From positions 1 to 58,013 of the forward strand of contig NZ_LQBK01000021.1 of assembly GCF_001483755.1 (NCBI RefSeq): a stretch of 58,013 nt of DNA. The letters run 5' to 3'. Below are positions 39,903-51,189 of this stretch, in pieces. The position numbers and the translations under genes were made by a program. This DNA is from Kocuria rosea subsp. polaris. GTDB lineage: Bacteria; Actinomycetota; Actinomycetes; Actinomycetales; Micrococcaceae. A model generated the notes under the pieces. The model ran no database searches. It was not told where the DNA came from and saw nothing but the letters and a program-made list of their open reading frames with translations. Each line of letters opens with the position of its first letter. The first letter of the stretch is position 1.

Positions 39903-41165
39903 ATGGACGCGTCACCCCATCTGCCGAGGCGGCTGACCGAGCAGTGCGCCGCGCTGCTCGACGTCGGCGACGGCCACTTCAAGCCGACCCTGGCCTCCGC
40001 CGTGCTGGACGGGTTCGAGGGGCTCGGCCCCGAGGGTCAGCTCGCGTTCTTCCGCCACCTCCACGGCGACCTGGGGGCGGCCCCGGCCGCCGTGGACGAC
40101 GCCATCGCCCGGTGGCGGGACGCGCCCTCCCAGCAGTCGGCCCAGCGGCTGCACGCGGCCAGCGAGTCGCCGCGCCAGGCGCTGCTGCGCGCCCTGAACC
40201 TCGCGGAGGACGGCACCTTCCGTCTCGTCTCCATGCGCTCGCGCTTCCTGGCGGTGCTGGCCGAGCACCCGGAGCTCGAGCCGGTGGACCAGGACTTCCT
40301 GCACCTGTTCCGGTCCTGGTTCAACGCCGGCTTCCTCAAGCTGCACGAGCTCTCCTGGGACTCGCCGAGCTCGCTCGTGGAGCACGTCCTCGAGTACGAG
40401 TCCGTGCACCCGCTCGGCGGCTGGGCGGACCTGCGGTCCCGGCTCCAGCCGGCGGACCGCCAGTGCTTCGCCTTCCTGCACCCCTCCATGGGGGACCGCC
40501 CGCTGATCTTCGTGGAGGTGGCCGTGACCGAGGAGATCCCCTCCTCCACGGACTTCATCACCGACCTCGACCGGGCGCGGCAGGGCTCCGGCAGGACGGT
40601 GGCGACGCTGTACTCCATCAACAACACGTTCCCGGGGCTGCGCGGCATCCCGTTCGGCAACCACCTCATCAAGCAGGTGATCGCCCACGTGCGGCGGCAC
40701 GACCCGGAGGTGACCACGTTCGTGACGCTCTCGCCGGTGCCGGGGTTCCGCCGGTGGCTCGAGACGCGCCCGGCCGGCGGGACCGGGGGGAGGCGCCTGG
40801 CCGCGGAGGCGGACGACGCCCTGCGCCCCGGAGCCCCGGCCGGCGCCGTCGAGGCCGTCCGGCCGGCGATCGTGGCCGCGGCCCGCAGCTACCTCCTGGA
40901 GAGCACCGACGGCCGCGGCAGACCCCTGGACCGCGTGGCACGGTTCCACCTGCGCAACGGCGCCGTGCTGGACCGCATCAACTGGCCGGCGAGCACGGAG
41001 CCGCACGTTCTCGACCAGTCCTTCGGGCTCATGGTCAATTACCTCTACGACGCACCCAGCGGCAGCGACGAGCGCGCGAGGGACGACACCGAACGGGCCG
41101 CCGTCCCGGCGTCCCGCGCCGCGGCAGCGGCCCACCGACCGACCACCACCGAGGAGACGACATGA
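39903..41165 (+). CDS. matA: Malonyl-CoA decarboxylase
   Basis: The 420-residue protein matches malonyl-CoA decarboxylase along its length: LFRSWFNAGFLKLHELSWDS, FLHPSMGDRPLIFVEVAVTE, SINNTFPGLRGIPFGNHLIK, FVTLSPVPGFRRWL, and near the end VARFHLRNGAVLDRINWPAS and GLMVNYLYD. The GNAT-like catalytic Ser/His residues lie in the HPSMGD and FHLRNGA regions. It converts malonyl-CoA to acetyl-CoA and CO2 in the cytosol. The acidic C-terminal tail (about 40 residues) is extra. Its stop overlaps the synthetase ATG. Confidence 0.92.
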   Translation: MDASPHLPRRLTEQCAALLDVGDGHFKPTLASAVLDGFEGLGPEGQLAFFRHLHGDLGAAPAAVDDAIARWRDAPSQQSAQRLHAASESPRQALLRALNLAEDGTFRLVSMRSRFLAVLAEHPELEPVDQDFLHLFRSWFNAGFLKLHELSWDSPSSLVEHVLEYESVHPLGGWADLRSRLQPADRQCFAFLHPSMGDRPLIFVEVAVTEEIPSSTDFITDLDRARQGSGRTVATLYSINNTFPGLRGIPFGNHLIKQVIAHVRRHDPEVTTFVTLSPVPGFRRWLETRPAGGTGGRRLAAEADDALRPGAPAGAVEAVRPAIVAAARSYLLESTDGRGRPLDRVARFHLRNGAVLDRINWPASTEPHVLDQSFGLMVNYLYDAPSGSDERARDDTERAAVPASRAAAAAHRPTTTEETT

Positions 41166-42688
41166 GGACCATCCACCAGCTGTTCGAGGACGCCGTGGAG
41201 AGACACGGCGAGAAGGCGCTCAGCATCGAGCCGGACGGGCGCCGGCTGACCTACGCCGCGGTGCACGCGCTGACCGAGGAGCTGGCCGGCACCCTGACCG
41301 CGCTCGGCGTGCGGCCCGGCGACCGGGTCGCGGTCAGGACCGAGAAGCTGCCCGAGGTCGTCGCGCTCTACCTGGCCACCCTGCGGGTGGGCGCGATCTA
41401 CCTGCCGCTGAACACGGCGTACACCGGCAGCGAGCTCCGGTACTTCGTCGAGGACGCCCGGCCGGCCCTGTTCGTCTGCATCCCCGGCGAGGAGGAGGAC
41501 CTGGCCGGGGACAGCCCGGACGGCGTCCGCTACCTGTCGATGGGCCCGCACCGGACCGGCACGCTCTTCGCGCAGGGGAGTGCCCGCCCGGGGCCCCCGG
41601 CCGCCGTGGACCTCGACGCGCCGGCCGCCATCCTCTACACCTCGGGCACCACCGGGCGCTCCAAGGGCGCCGTGCTGACCCACCGCAACCTCGCCAGCAA
41701 CTGTGCCACCCTGACCGAGGCGTGGCAGTACACGCACGACGACGTGCTCATCCACGCGCTGCCGATCTTCCACATCCACGGGCTCTTCGTGGCCGTCAAC
41801 ATGTCGGTGACCACCGGGGCCACCATGCACTTCCTGCCGAAGTTCGACCCGCAGGCGGTCCTCGACCTGATGCCCGAGGCCACGGTGCTCATGGGGGTGC
41901 CCACGTTCTACACCCGTCTGCTCCGGCACCCGGACCTGACGGCCGAGCGCACGCGGACCATGCGGCTGTTCGTCAGCGGGTCGGCGCCCCTGACCGCCGA
42001 GACCCACCACGAGTGGCAGGACCGCACCGGCCACGCCATCCTCGAGCGCTACGGCATGACCGAGACCGGCATGATGTGCTCCAACCCGTACGCCGGTGAG
42101 CGCAGGGCCGGAACCGTCGGCCCGCCCCTGCCGGGCATCAGCATCCGCGTGGCCGAGCGCGGGAGCAGCGCCGAGCTCCCGGCCGGGGAGGTCGGCTCGA
42201 TCCAGGTCGCGGGCCCCAACGTGTTCCGGGAGTACTGGAACCAGCCGGAGAAGACCGCCGAGGAGTTCACCGACGACGGGTTCTTCGTCACCGGCGACCT
42301 GGGCGTGGTCGACGACGACGGCTACCTCGCCATCGTGGGGCGGGACAAGGACCTCATCATCTCGGGCGGCTACAACATCTACCCCAAGGAGATCGAGGAG
42401 CTCATCGACGAGCACCCCGCCGTGCGGGAGTCCGCGGTCGTCGGCGTGCCGCACCCCGATCTCGGGGAGGTGCCCGTCGCCGTCGTCGTGCCCCAGGACG
42501 GCGCTCCGGCCGACCCGGAGGAGATCCTCGAGAGCATCCGGCCGCGGCTGGCGCGGTTCAAGCAGCCCCGGCGGGTCGAGTTCGCCGGCGAGCTGCCCCG
42601 GAACGTCATGGGCAAGATCCAGAAGGCGGCGCTGCGCCAGGAGCACGCGGCGCTGTTCCAGCAGGCACCGACCGGACCGAAGGGCTGA
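41162..42688 (+). CDS. matB: Malonyl-CoA synthetase (AMP-dependent ligase)
   Basis: The 508-residue enzyme is an ANL-superfamily ligase. It has the P-loop LYTSGTTGRSKGAVLTHRN, FHIHGLFVAVN, the adenine motif ERYGMTETGM, the hinge GRDKDLIISGG and the catalytic lysine in NVMGKIQKAAL. Context with the decarboxylase and malonate carrier makes malonate the substrate: malonate + CoA + ATP gives malonyl-CoA. It starts at the ATG overlapping the matA stop. The adjacent madL begins 10 bp after its stop. Confidence 0.92.
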   Translation: MRTIHQLFEDAVERHGEKALSIEPDGRRLTYAAVHALTEELAGTLTALGVRPGDRVAVRTEKLPEVVALYLATLRVGAIYLPLNTAYTGSELRYFVEDARPALFVCIPGEEEDLAGDSPDGVRYLSMGPHRTGTLFAQGSARPGPPAAVDLDAPAAILYTSGTTGRSKGAVLTHRNLASNCATLTEAWQYTHDDVLIHALPIFHIHGLFVAVNMSVTTGATMHFLPKFDPQAVLDLMPEATVLMGVPTFYTRLLRHPDLTAERTRTMRLFVSGSAPLTAETHHEWQDRTGHAILERYGMTETGMMCSNPYAGERRAGTVGPPLPGISIRVAERGSSAELPAGEVGSIQVAGPNVFREYWNQPEKTAEEFTDDGFFVTGDLGVVDDDGYLAIVGRDKDLIISGGYNIYPKEIEELIDEHPAVRESAVVGVPHPDLGEVPVAVVVPQDGAPADPEEILESIRPRLARFKQPRRVEFAGELPRNVMGKIQKAALRQEHAALFQQAPTGPKG

Positions 42689-42697
42689 GGGGCGGAC

Positions 42698-43105
42698 ATG
42701 ATCATCACAGGCGTAGCGGTACTGGCCGGGTGCTTCCTGACGGGAATGCTCATCGGTGAATTCCTGGGGCTGTTGTTGGGGGTCGACGCCAATGTGGGCG
42801 GTGTCGGCTTCGCCATGGTCCTGCTCGTGCTCGTCACCCACCGGATGCGCCGGGCGGGCATGCTGCCCTCGGCGACCGAGCACGGGGTGTTCTTCTGGAG
42901 CGTGATGTACATCCCGATCGTGGTGGCCATGGCGGCCACCCAGAACGTGGTCTCCGCCGTGAGCGGCGGCCCCATGGCGCTGCTGGTCGGGCTCGCGGCG
43001 CTCACCGCGGGGGCCGCACTGGTCCCGGTGCTCGCCCGGATCGGGGGGCAGGCGGACCCGCTGCCTCCCCGGGAGCAGGACAAAGCGATGGAGGAGGTCT
43101 CCTGA
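42698..43105 (+). CDS. madL: Malonate transporter subunit MadL
   Basis: The 135-residue membrane protein with four helices matches MadL: LTGMLIGEFLGLLLGVDANVGGVGFAM and HRMRRAGMLPSATEHGVFFWS. It works with MadM as a sodium- or proton-coupled malonate importer. The C-terminus is charged and cytoplasmic. Its stop codon shares a base with the madM start. Confidence 0.92.
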   Translation: MIITGVAVLAGCFLTGMLIGEFLGLLLGVDANVGGVGFAMVLLVLVTHRMRRAGMLPSATEHGVFFWSVMYIPIVVAMAATQNVVSAVSGGPMALLVGLAALTAGAALVPVLARIGGQADPLPPREQDKAMEEVS

Positions 43106-43869
43106 TGGACGTCGTCGCAGAACTGCTGGAGTCCAACGGGCTCGTCTTCGCGTTCCTCGTGGTCGGGGTGCTCATCCTGGTCTCGAACTACTTCTCCCGG
43201 CGGCTGACCCGCGGCCGGCTCCAGGGCTCGGCCATCGCCATCACCGTCGGCCTCGTCCTCGCGTACTTCGGCGGCCTGCACACCGGTGGTGAGCGCGGGC
43301 TCGCGGACATCGCGGTCTTCGCCGGGCTCGGCCTCATGGGCGGCTCCATGCTGCGGGACTTCGCCATCGTCTCGACCGCCTACGGGGTGGACCTGGACGT
43401 GATCAAGAAGGCCGGCGTCACCGGGGTGCTCGCCGTGCTGCTGGGCGTCTTCGTCTCGGCCGTCGTCGGTGCGGCCATCGCCGCCGGGTTCGGGTACACC
43501 GACCCGGTCAGCATGGCGACGATCGGCGGCGGCGCGGCCACCTACATCGTCGGCCCGGTCACCGGCACGGCGCTGGGCGCGAGCAGCGAGGTCATCGCGC
43601 TCAGTGTCGCCGCCGGCCTGGTCAAGTCCGTGGTCGTGATGATCGGCACGCCGTTCATCGCCCCGCTGATCAAGCTCGACAACTACAAGTCGGCCATGGC
43701 GTTCGGCGGGCTGAGGGGCACCACCTCCGGAGTGGCCGGCGGGCTGGCCGCCACGGACGAGCGGCTCGTGCCGTACGGCGCCATGACCGCGACGTTCTTC
43801 ACGGGGATGGGCGTGCTGCTGGTGCCCTCGGTCTTCTACTTCGCCCTGGTGCTCCTCACCGGCGGCTGA
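43105..43869 (+). CDS. madM: Malonate transporter subunit MadM
   Basis: The 254-residue polytopic protein matches MadM: LILVSNYFSRRLTRGRLQGS, FAGLGLMGGSMLRDFAIVST, GGGAATYIVGPVTGTALGAS and MAFGGLRGTTSGVAGGLAAT. Together with MadL it imports malonate, which matB activates and matA decarboxylates. It is the last gene of the operon and is followed by a 17-bp perfect hairpin. Confidence 0.93.
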   Translation: MDVVAELLESNGLVFAFLVVGVLILVSNYFSRRLTRGRLQGSAIAITVGLVLAYFGGLHTGGERGLADIAVFAGLGLMGGSMLRDFAIVSTAYGVDLDVIKKAGVTGVLAVLLGVFVSAVVGAAIAAGFGYTDPVSMATIGGGAATYIVGPVTGTALGASSEVIALSVAAGLVKSVVVMIGTPFIAPLIKLDNYKSAMAFGGLRGTTSGVAGGLAATDERLVPYGAMTATFFTGMGVLLVPSVFYFALVLLTGG

Positions 43870-43887
43870 GCCACCGGCTTCTGCTGC

Positions 43888-43926
43888 GGGTGTGCCCCCG
43901 GTCCTGGCAGGACCGGGGGCACACCC
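43888..43926 (+). terminator. 17-bp perfect hairpin terminator after madM
   Basis: GGGTGTGCCCCCGGTCC (43888-43904) and GGACCGGGGGCACACCC (43910-43926) pair without mismatch around a TGGCA loop. It lies between the convergent madM and VOC-protein genes (the latter ends at 43942) and could stop both transcripts. Confidence 0.9.
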
Positions 43927-43941
43927 GTGCGCGGAGGGGCC

Positions 43942-44853
43942 TCAGGCGGCGACGCCCACCTGGATCAGGGTGTTCCAGGGGTCCTCGAAGCGCAGCACGG
44001 CGCCGTCGTGCCGGGTGGGGACCCGGTGGTCCGCGAGCCGGGCCTCGAGGGCCGCGACGTCGTCGGCGCCCGGCAGGTCGATGTTGACCTGGCCCAGCCC
44101 CAGGGAGGCCGCGCGCGGGCCCGCCCCGGCGCTCTGCCAGGTGTTGAGCGCGATGTGGTGGTGGTAGCCGCCGGCGGCGATGAACAGCGCGGAGCCGATG
44201 TCGCTCATCACCTCGAAGCCGAGGACGTCCACGTAGAACTGCCGGCCCAGCGGGATGTCGCCCACCTGCAGGTGGACGTGGCCCAGGGTGGCGGGCGGCG
44301 CCGCCGGGCGCTGCCCGTCCTGCGGGACCAGGTGCTCCTGCAGGAAGCCGTTCGGGTCCAGCGGGTTGGAGGCCAGCGTCAGGAGGCCGTTGGCCTCCCG
44401 CCGCCACGTGTCGCGGGGGCGGTCGGCGTAGAGCTCCACGCCGTTGCCCTCGGGGTCGTCGAAGTAGAAGGCCTGGCTGTAGAGGTGGTCGGCGCTGCCG
44501 GTGAAGGAGCGGGGCGCCACGGTCGCCACGGAGGCCAGCGCCGCGGCCAGGGCGGGCTCGTCCTCGAAGACCACCGCGGTGTGGAACAGCCCGGCCTGCC
44601 CGCGGCGGGCCGGCGGCAGCTCCTTGACCTGGCGCAGCCGCACCACCGTCCGGCCGTCCCGGCCCAGCACCGCGGTGTCCCCGGAGTGGGCGAGCACGTC
44701 GAGGGTGATGGCATCCGAGTAGTAGGCGACCATCGTGCCCAGGTCGCAGACCAGCAGCTCCACGGCGCCCATGCGGGTGCCGGCGGACAGCAGGTCCTCG
44801 GCGGGACGCCTCGTCAGGCTCTCGGGGGCGGGGTTCTGGGGAAAGATCGGCAT
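43942..44853 (-). CDS. Two-domain VOC protein (catechol-2,3-dioxygenase/glyoxalase-like)
   Basis: The 303-residue protein has two VOC (vicinal oxygen chelate) units. The first (about residues 25-150) ends in FYFDDPEGNGVELYAD. The second (about 190-300) has LGHVHLQVGDIPLGRQFYVD, GGYHHHIALNTWQS and DPWNTLIQV. His and Glu positions fit a divalent-metal site like that of CatE-type extradiol dioxygenases. The start was set at ATG 44853; a longer frame extends to 44931 but would cover the promoter. The substrate is unknown. Confidence 0.82.
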   Translation of the reverse strand: MPIFPQNPAPESLTRRPAEDLLSAGTRMGAVELLVCDLGTMVAYYSDAITLDVLAHSGDTAVLGRDGRTVVRLRQVKELPPARRGQAGLFHTAVVFEDEPALAAALASVATVAPRSFTGSADHLYSQAFYFDDPEGNGVELYADRPRDTWRREANGLLTLASNPLDPNGFLQEHLVPQDGQRPAAPPATLGHVHLQVGDIPLGRQFYVDVLGFEVMSDIGSALFIAAGGYHHHIALNTWQSAGAGPRAASLGLGQVNIDLPGADDVAALEARLADHRVPTRHDGAVLRFEDPWNTLIQVGVAA

Positions 44854-44882
44854 CTCGGGGTTCTCCGTCGGCGTGGGCAGCG

Positions 44883-44931
44883 CATTGGTTGATGTGTCCC
44901 CAATGCTAGCCCGAGAAGCTTTCCGAGGCAA
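44883..44931 (-). promoter_or_regulatory. Promoter and inverted repeat of the VOC gene
   Basis: On the minus strand TTGCCT (44931-44926), a 17-bp spacer and TAGCAT (44908-44903) form a good sigma-70 promoter. CATTGG (44883-44888) and CCAATG (44900-44905) are an 11-bp-spaced inverted repeat overlapping the -10 and start point, a likely repressor site. Confidence 0.65.
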
Positions 44932-45088
44932 GTAAATGGTCGGTAGGACTCTCCGGGGGCCGCCCGGTCACGGGCGCGGGCGCCGTGACCGGGCCGCCGC
45001 GCCGTCCGCGCTCGCCGCGGCCCGAGCCGCGCCGGAGCCACGGCGGACCCGTGGCGGCCCCGTGGCAGCCCCGTGGCCGGAGGACCGG

Positions 45089-46144
45089 TCAGAGGACGAA
45101 GATCAGGGCGGCGATGACGCCCAGGATCACCAGGAAGACGATGCCCCAGGCCTTGAGGTTGTCGGAGTCGTCCTCCTCGGGCTCGGCCGGGCGCGGCGGC
45201 CAGCCGCCCGGACCGGGGCCGAACACCGGTCCGGAGGGTCCCTGCCCACCCGCTCCCGGTCCTGCGGGCGTTCCCTGCTCGGCGCCGTGCCCGGGAGCGC
45301 CGTACTGAGGGGCGCCGTACCCGGGTCCGCCGTATCCCGGTGCGCCCTGACCGGGAGCCCCCTGGCCGGGGTACTGCCCGGGCGGCGGGGGAGCCGGCGT
45401 CGCGGGACTCACGCCCCACCGCGGCGCCTCGGGCGGGTCCGCGGGCGGGGCCTCCGGTGGCGGCGACCCTGCGCCGGGACCGCCCGCCGCGGGCGGCGCC
45501 GGGGCGGGCGGCGGTCCCGCGACCGGGCCCGGCGTCGGCGGCAGGGCCTCGCCCGAGAGCACGGGGCCGTCCTCGCGGTGGCCCTTCTCCGCCTCGGTCA
45601 GCAGGGTCACGAACTGCTCGAGCGGCTCGGAGCCGTCGTGCTCCCGCGCCAGGAAGCGCTCGGCGCGGCGGCGCACCACCTTGTAGACGCGCCCGTCGTC
45701 GGGAACGCCCAGGTCCCGGGCGGCCCGCGCCACGGCGAGCGGGGGCTGCTCCGGCAGGGGGTTCGTGCCCCACTCCAGGAGCCCGGTCAGCAGCGGGCGC
45801 TCGAGCACCGAGGACAGCGCCGCCCGGGCGCCCGGCACCCGGGTCAGCTCCAGCAGCCCGCTCGGCGGGGCGGACGGGCACCCCGGCACGTCGCTGGGCA
45901 GCCGGGCCGCGCGCTCCAGCCAGAAGGTGTCGCCGAAGAGGGTGGCGAGCAGCACGGCCGCGGCCAGCCGGTCGTCGCCCGGCGCGGCGTCCTCCGGGGC
46001 GCCCTGCTCCCAGTGGGTGCCGAGCGCGCGGCGGGCGGGCTCACCGGCCAGCCGGACGCGCAGCTGCACGTCCTCCGGGCCGCGGGCGGTCTCCGCGGGA
46101 CGCTCCACCGCGTGCCGCACCTGGGGGTCGAGCTCGGGGTCCAT
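45089..46144 (-). CDS. Tail-anchored protein with Pro/Gly-rich linker, unknown function
   Basis: The 351-residue protein has a folded helical N-terminal part (about residues 1-185). A long Pro/Gly/Ala-rich disordered region with repeated APGYG/PQYG units follows (about 190-320), then an acidic cluster (EPEEDDSD) and one C-terminal transmembrane helix ([20 protein letters not shown]). It is thus tail-anchored with the bulk in the cytosol. I do not recognise the N-terminal domain. The ATG at 46144 has a GGAGGA site; an upstream in-frame ATG at 46177 lacks one. Confidence 0.65.
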   Translation of the reverse strand: MDPELDPQVRHAVERPAETARGPEDVQLRVRLAGEPARRALGTHWEQGAPEDAAPGDDRLAAAVLLATLFGDTFWLERAARLPSDVPGCPSAPPSGLLELTRVPGARAALSSVLERPLLTGLLEWGTNPLPEQPPLAVARAARDLGVPDDGRVYKVVRRRAERFLAREHDGSEPLEQFVTLLTEAEKGHREDGPVLSGEALPPTPGPVAGPPPAPAPPAAGGPGAGSPPPEAPPADPPEAPRWGVSPATPAPPPPGQYPGQGAPGQGAPGYGGPGYGAPQYGAPGHGAEQGTPAGPGAGGQGPSGPVFGPGPGGWPPRPAEPEEDDSDNLKAWGIVFLVILGVIAALIFVL

Positions 46145-46220
46145 GGGCCAATCCTCCGTCGTCGTCCGTGGGTCCATGCTCTCAGAACGTGCTGAGCGCA
46201 GGCGGGGAGCCGGGGAGGGA

Positions 46221-46955
46221 TCAGGCGGGGAGCAGGCTGCGCAGCTGCCCCGCGGCGACCCGGGGATCGGGGGCCTCGGTGACGGCGCGGACGACGACGA
46301 CGCCGCGCGCCCCGGCCGCCAGCACCTGCGGGAGCCGCGGCTCGTCGATGCCGCCGATGGCGAACCACGGCACGGGCAGGATCTCCGGGTCCGCGTCCAG
46401 CCGGGCCTCCGTGAGCTCGGCGACCGCGCGGACGAACTCCAGGCCGGTGGCGGGGCGCCCCGGCTTGGTGGGGGTGGCCCAGACGGGGCCCGTGCAGAAG
46501 TAGTCGACGTCCGGATCCTCCAGCGCCTCCCGGGCCTGACCGAGGTCGTGGGTGGACCGCCCGATCAGCACGTCGGGGCCCAGCAGCTGCCGGGCCTGCG
46601 CGGGAGAGAGGTCGTGCTGGCCCACGTGGAAGACGTCGGCGCCCACGAGGGCGGCGATGTCGGCGCGGTCGTTGACGGCGAACAGGGCGTCGTACTCGGC
46701 GGCCACCCGGCCCAGCAGCCGCAGTGCGGCGATCTCCTGGTCCGCGTCGATGCTCTTGTCCCGCAGCTGGACGATGTCCGCGCCCCCGGCGTACGCCGCG
46801 TGCAGGAACTCCTCGAGGTCGCCCCGGTCCCGGCGGGCGTCCGTGCACACGTACAGCCGGGCGGCGTGGAGCGCGGCCGTCCGGGCGTCGCGCAGGGAGG
46901 AGTCGGCGGGGACGGAGTCGGCGGGGGAGGAGGCGGCACGGGTATGCTGGGTCAC
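46221..46955 (-). CDS. thiE: Thiamine-phosphate synthase
   Basis: The 244-residue TIM-barrel enzyme has VQLRDKSID with the phosphate-binding Arg/Lys, [43 protein letters not shown] and WFAIGGID. It joins the thiazole and pyrimidine moieties to make thiamine phosphate. The start is taken as a GTG at 46955: TATCAT ends 6 nt before it with no ribosome-binding site, indicating a leaderless message. It is divergent from the thiO operon. Because its transcript runs the other way, it is not under the TPP riboswitch. The N-terminal 30 residues are low-complexity. Confidence 0.9.
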   Translation of the reverse strand: MTQHTRAASSPADSVPADSSLRDARTAALHAARLYVCTDARRDRGDLEEFLHAAYAGGADIVQLRDKSIDADQEIAALRLLGRVAAEYDALFAVNDRADIAALVGADVFHVGQHDLSPAQARQLLGPDVLIGRSTHDLGQAREALEDPDVDYFCTGPVWATPTKPGRPATGLEFVRAVAELTEARLDADPEILPVPWFAIGGIDEPRLPQVLAAGARGVVVVRAVTEAPDPRVAAGQLRSLLPA

Positions 46956-46977
46956 ACGCTGATGATAGGTCAGCGGT

Positions 46978-47064
46978 TCTGCGGGAGCCCCACCGGGGGC
47001 TGAGAGGGCGTCCAGCGCCGACCGCCACACCTGATGCGGGTCATGCCGCCGTAGGAAAGGACAG
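46978..47064 (+). ncRNA. TPP riboswitch (THI box) of the thiO operon
   Basis: The conserved THI-box blocks are all present: GGAGCCCC...GGGGGCTGAGAGGG (46984-47009), then ACCTGATGCGGGTCATGCCG (47029-47048) and CGTAGGAAAG (47050-47059). These correspond to the P2/P3 CUGAGA element and the ACCUGA...AUGCCA-type P4/P5 element of TPP aptamers. The GTG start of thiO is only a few bases beyond the aptamer, suggesting control of ribosome access rather than a long terminator. Confidence 0.92.
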
Positions 47065-47069
47065 CCCGA

Positions 47070-48547
47070 GTGACGTCTGCGCACCCCGCCCCGGCGACCG
47101 CGCCCCATCCCCTGGTCGAGCAGCCCATGCACGTCCGGGCCGACGTCGTCGTGGTCGGCGCGGGGGTGATCGGCCTGGCCACCGCCTGGGAGCTGCGCCG
47201 CCGCGGCCGCTCCGTGGCCGTGGTGGACCCCGAGCCGGGCTCCGGCGCCAGCCGTGCCGCGGCCGGGATGCTGGCCCCGGTGAGCGAGGTGCAGTACCAG
47301 CAGGAGCCCCTCTACCCCCTCATGACCGCCTCAGCGGCCGAGTACCCGGCGTTCGTGGCCGCCCTCGAGCAGGCCGCCGGCGGGACGGTGGGCCACCGGG
47401 CCACCGAGACCCTGGTCTGCGGCGTGGATGCCGCCGACCGGCAGGCCCTGGCGGACCTCCGCGAGCTGCAGGCCCGGCACGGCATGACCGTGGAGCAGCT
47501 GAGCCTGCGGGCCGCCCGGGCCCTCGAACCGGCCCTGAGCCCCCGGCTGTCCGCCGCGTTCCGGATCCCCGACGACCACCAGGTGGACCCGCGCGGCCTC
47601 GTGGCCGGACTGCTCGCCGCCCTCACCGCCCCGCAACCCTCGGAGCCTTCCGAGTCCGCTCAGCCCCCGGAGCCCCCGGAGCCCCCGGCATCCCCGGGAT
47701 CCTCCCGGACCCCGGCTTCGTCGGAATCCCCGGAATCCTCTGAATCTCCGGGGCCCCCGCGGTCCCCGGAGGGCACCGGGCTCCCCGGCCTCCCGGGCGG
47801 GCGCGACGGCGGCCCGGCCCGCCTCGTCCACGGCCGCGCCACGGGACTGCGCCGCAGCGCCGAGGGCGCCGTGACCGGCGTCCGCCTGGCCGACGGCGGG
47901 ATGGTCTCGGCGTCCTGGACCGTGCTCGCCCCGGGGACCGGCCTCGGCGACTTCGAGGAGCTGCCGGAGGGCTGGCACCCGCCCCTGCGCCCGGTGCACG
48001 GGGACATCCTGCGCGCCCGGGCCCCGGACGGAGCGCCCGAGCTGCTCGAGCGCACCGTCCGCGGCCTGGTGCACGGGACACCCGTCTACCTGGTGCCCCG
48101 CACCGACGGGACCGTGGTGATCGGGGCGACCTCCCGCGAGGACGACCTCGCCGGACCCAGCGCCGGCGGCGTGTTCCGGCTGCTGCGCGACGCCCAGGCG
48201 CTGGTGCCCGGCGTCGCCGACCTCGAGCTCGTCGAGGTGCTGGCCCGCGCCCGGCCCGGCACCCCGGACGACATCCCGTACCTGGGGCGGGTCCGCGACC
48301 CGGACGGCACGCCCGTGCCGGGGCTCGTGGTCTCCACCGGCTACTTCCGCCACGGCGTCCTGCTGGCCCCGCTGGCCGCCCGGCTCGCCGCGCAGCTCGT
48401 CGCCGGCGGCGCCGGGCCGGACCCCGGCGCCGACGCCGAGCACCTCGCCACCACCGACCCGCACCGCTTCGACCGCCCCGTCGAGGCCCGTCGAGGGGAC
48501 CCCGCCCCGGCCGCCGCCGGGCCCGGCCCCGGGAACAGGAGCACCCG

Positions 48548-48551
<4 letters not shown>
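47070..48551 (+). CDS. thiO: Glycine oxidase ThiO with a low-complexity insertion
   Basis: The 493-residue FAD enzyme has a dinucleotide-binding motif [20 protein letters not shown] at about residues 30-50, [10 protein letters not shown], the FAD-side HQVDPRGL and the C-terminal [16 protein letters not shown]. It oxidises glycine to dehydroglycine for thiazole formation. Residues about 187-249 are a Ser/Pro/Glu-rich low-complexity segment absent from normal ThiO, which makes the protein over 100 residues longer than usual. It starts at a GTG directly downstream of the TPP riboswitch and overlaps thiS by 4 bp. Confidence 0.88.
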
Positions 48552-50833
<2,282 letters not shown>

Positions 50834-51189
50834 GGCGGTCCGCCGCACTCCCCTCCTTCCCCGGGCGGACGACCGGGTCGATACACCACTCCGGACGAGA
50901 TGACCGTCTGTGACGCCGTCGTGACATCCGATGACGCGCACAGGTCATCGGCTGGCTCCGGACCCGGGTGGTCTGGTGCGATGTCGGACGTCCCATTCAG
51001 AGCGGCTGAGAGATCTGGCTCGACGACGCCGCAGCAACCCGCCCTCCCCCGGGGCCAGGGTGCTAAGGCCAGAACCGATGGAGATCCCGGATCTGCAGCC
51101 GGTCCCTGACGTCGGCGCCCGGCGCTGCCGTCACCGGGCCGGACCCTGGCGCGACCGGCACTCCTCGGTGCGACCGAGAGGACCACCGC
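50834..51189 (+). other. Intergenic leader region carrying the SAM riboswitch
   Basis: This 356-bp gap contains no credible protein gene. After the thiF stop there is a weak GC stem around 50838-50873. The 3' two-thirds hold the S-box aptamer, and a GAGAGGA ribosome-binding site follows at 51175-51181. Short open frames across it overlap the structured RNA and were dismissed. Confidence 0.7.
50985..51090 (+). ncRNA. SAM riboswitch (S-box clan) of the organosulfur operon
   Basis: The S-box landmarks appear in order: GAGCGGCTGAGAGATCTGGC (51000-51019), CGACGACGCCGCAGCAACCC (51021-51040), a GC hairpin (GCCCTCCCCCGGGGC), then GGGTGCTAAGGCCAG (51058-51072). The outer P1 helix can form between CCAT (50992-50995) and ATGG (51078-51081). 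These match SAM-I/SAM-IV class aptamers. High SAM should shut off the downstream operon. Confidence 0.82.

Noticed and set aside
50900-51109. Small open frame in the thiF downstream region
   Set aside because: It overlaps the S-box aptamer core and its product shows no recognisable feature.
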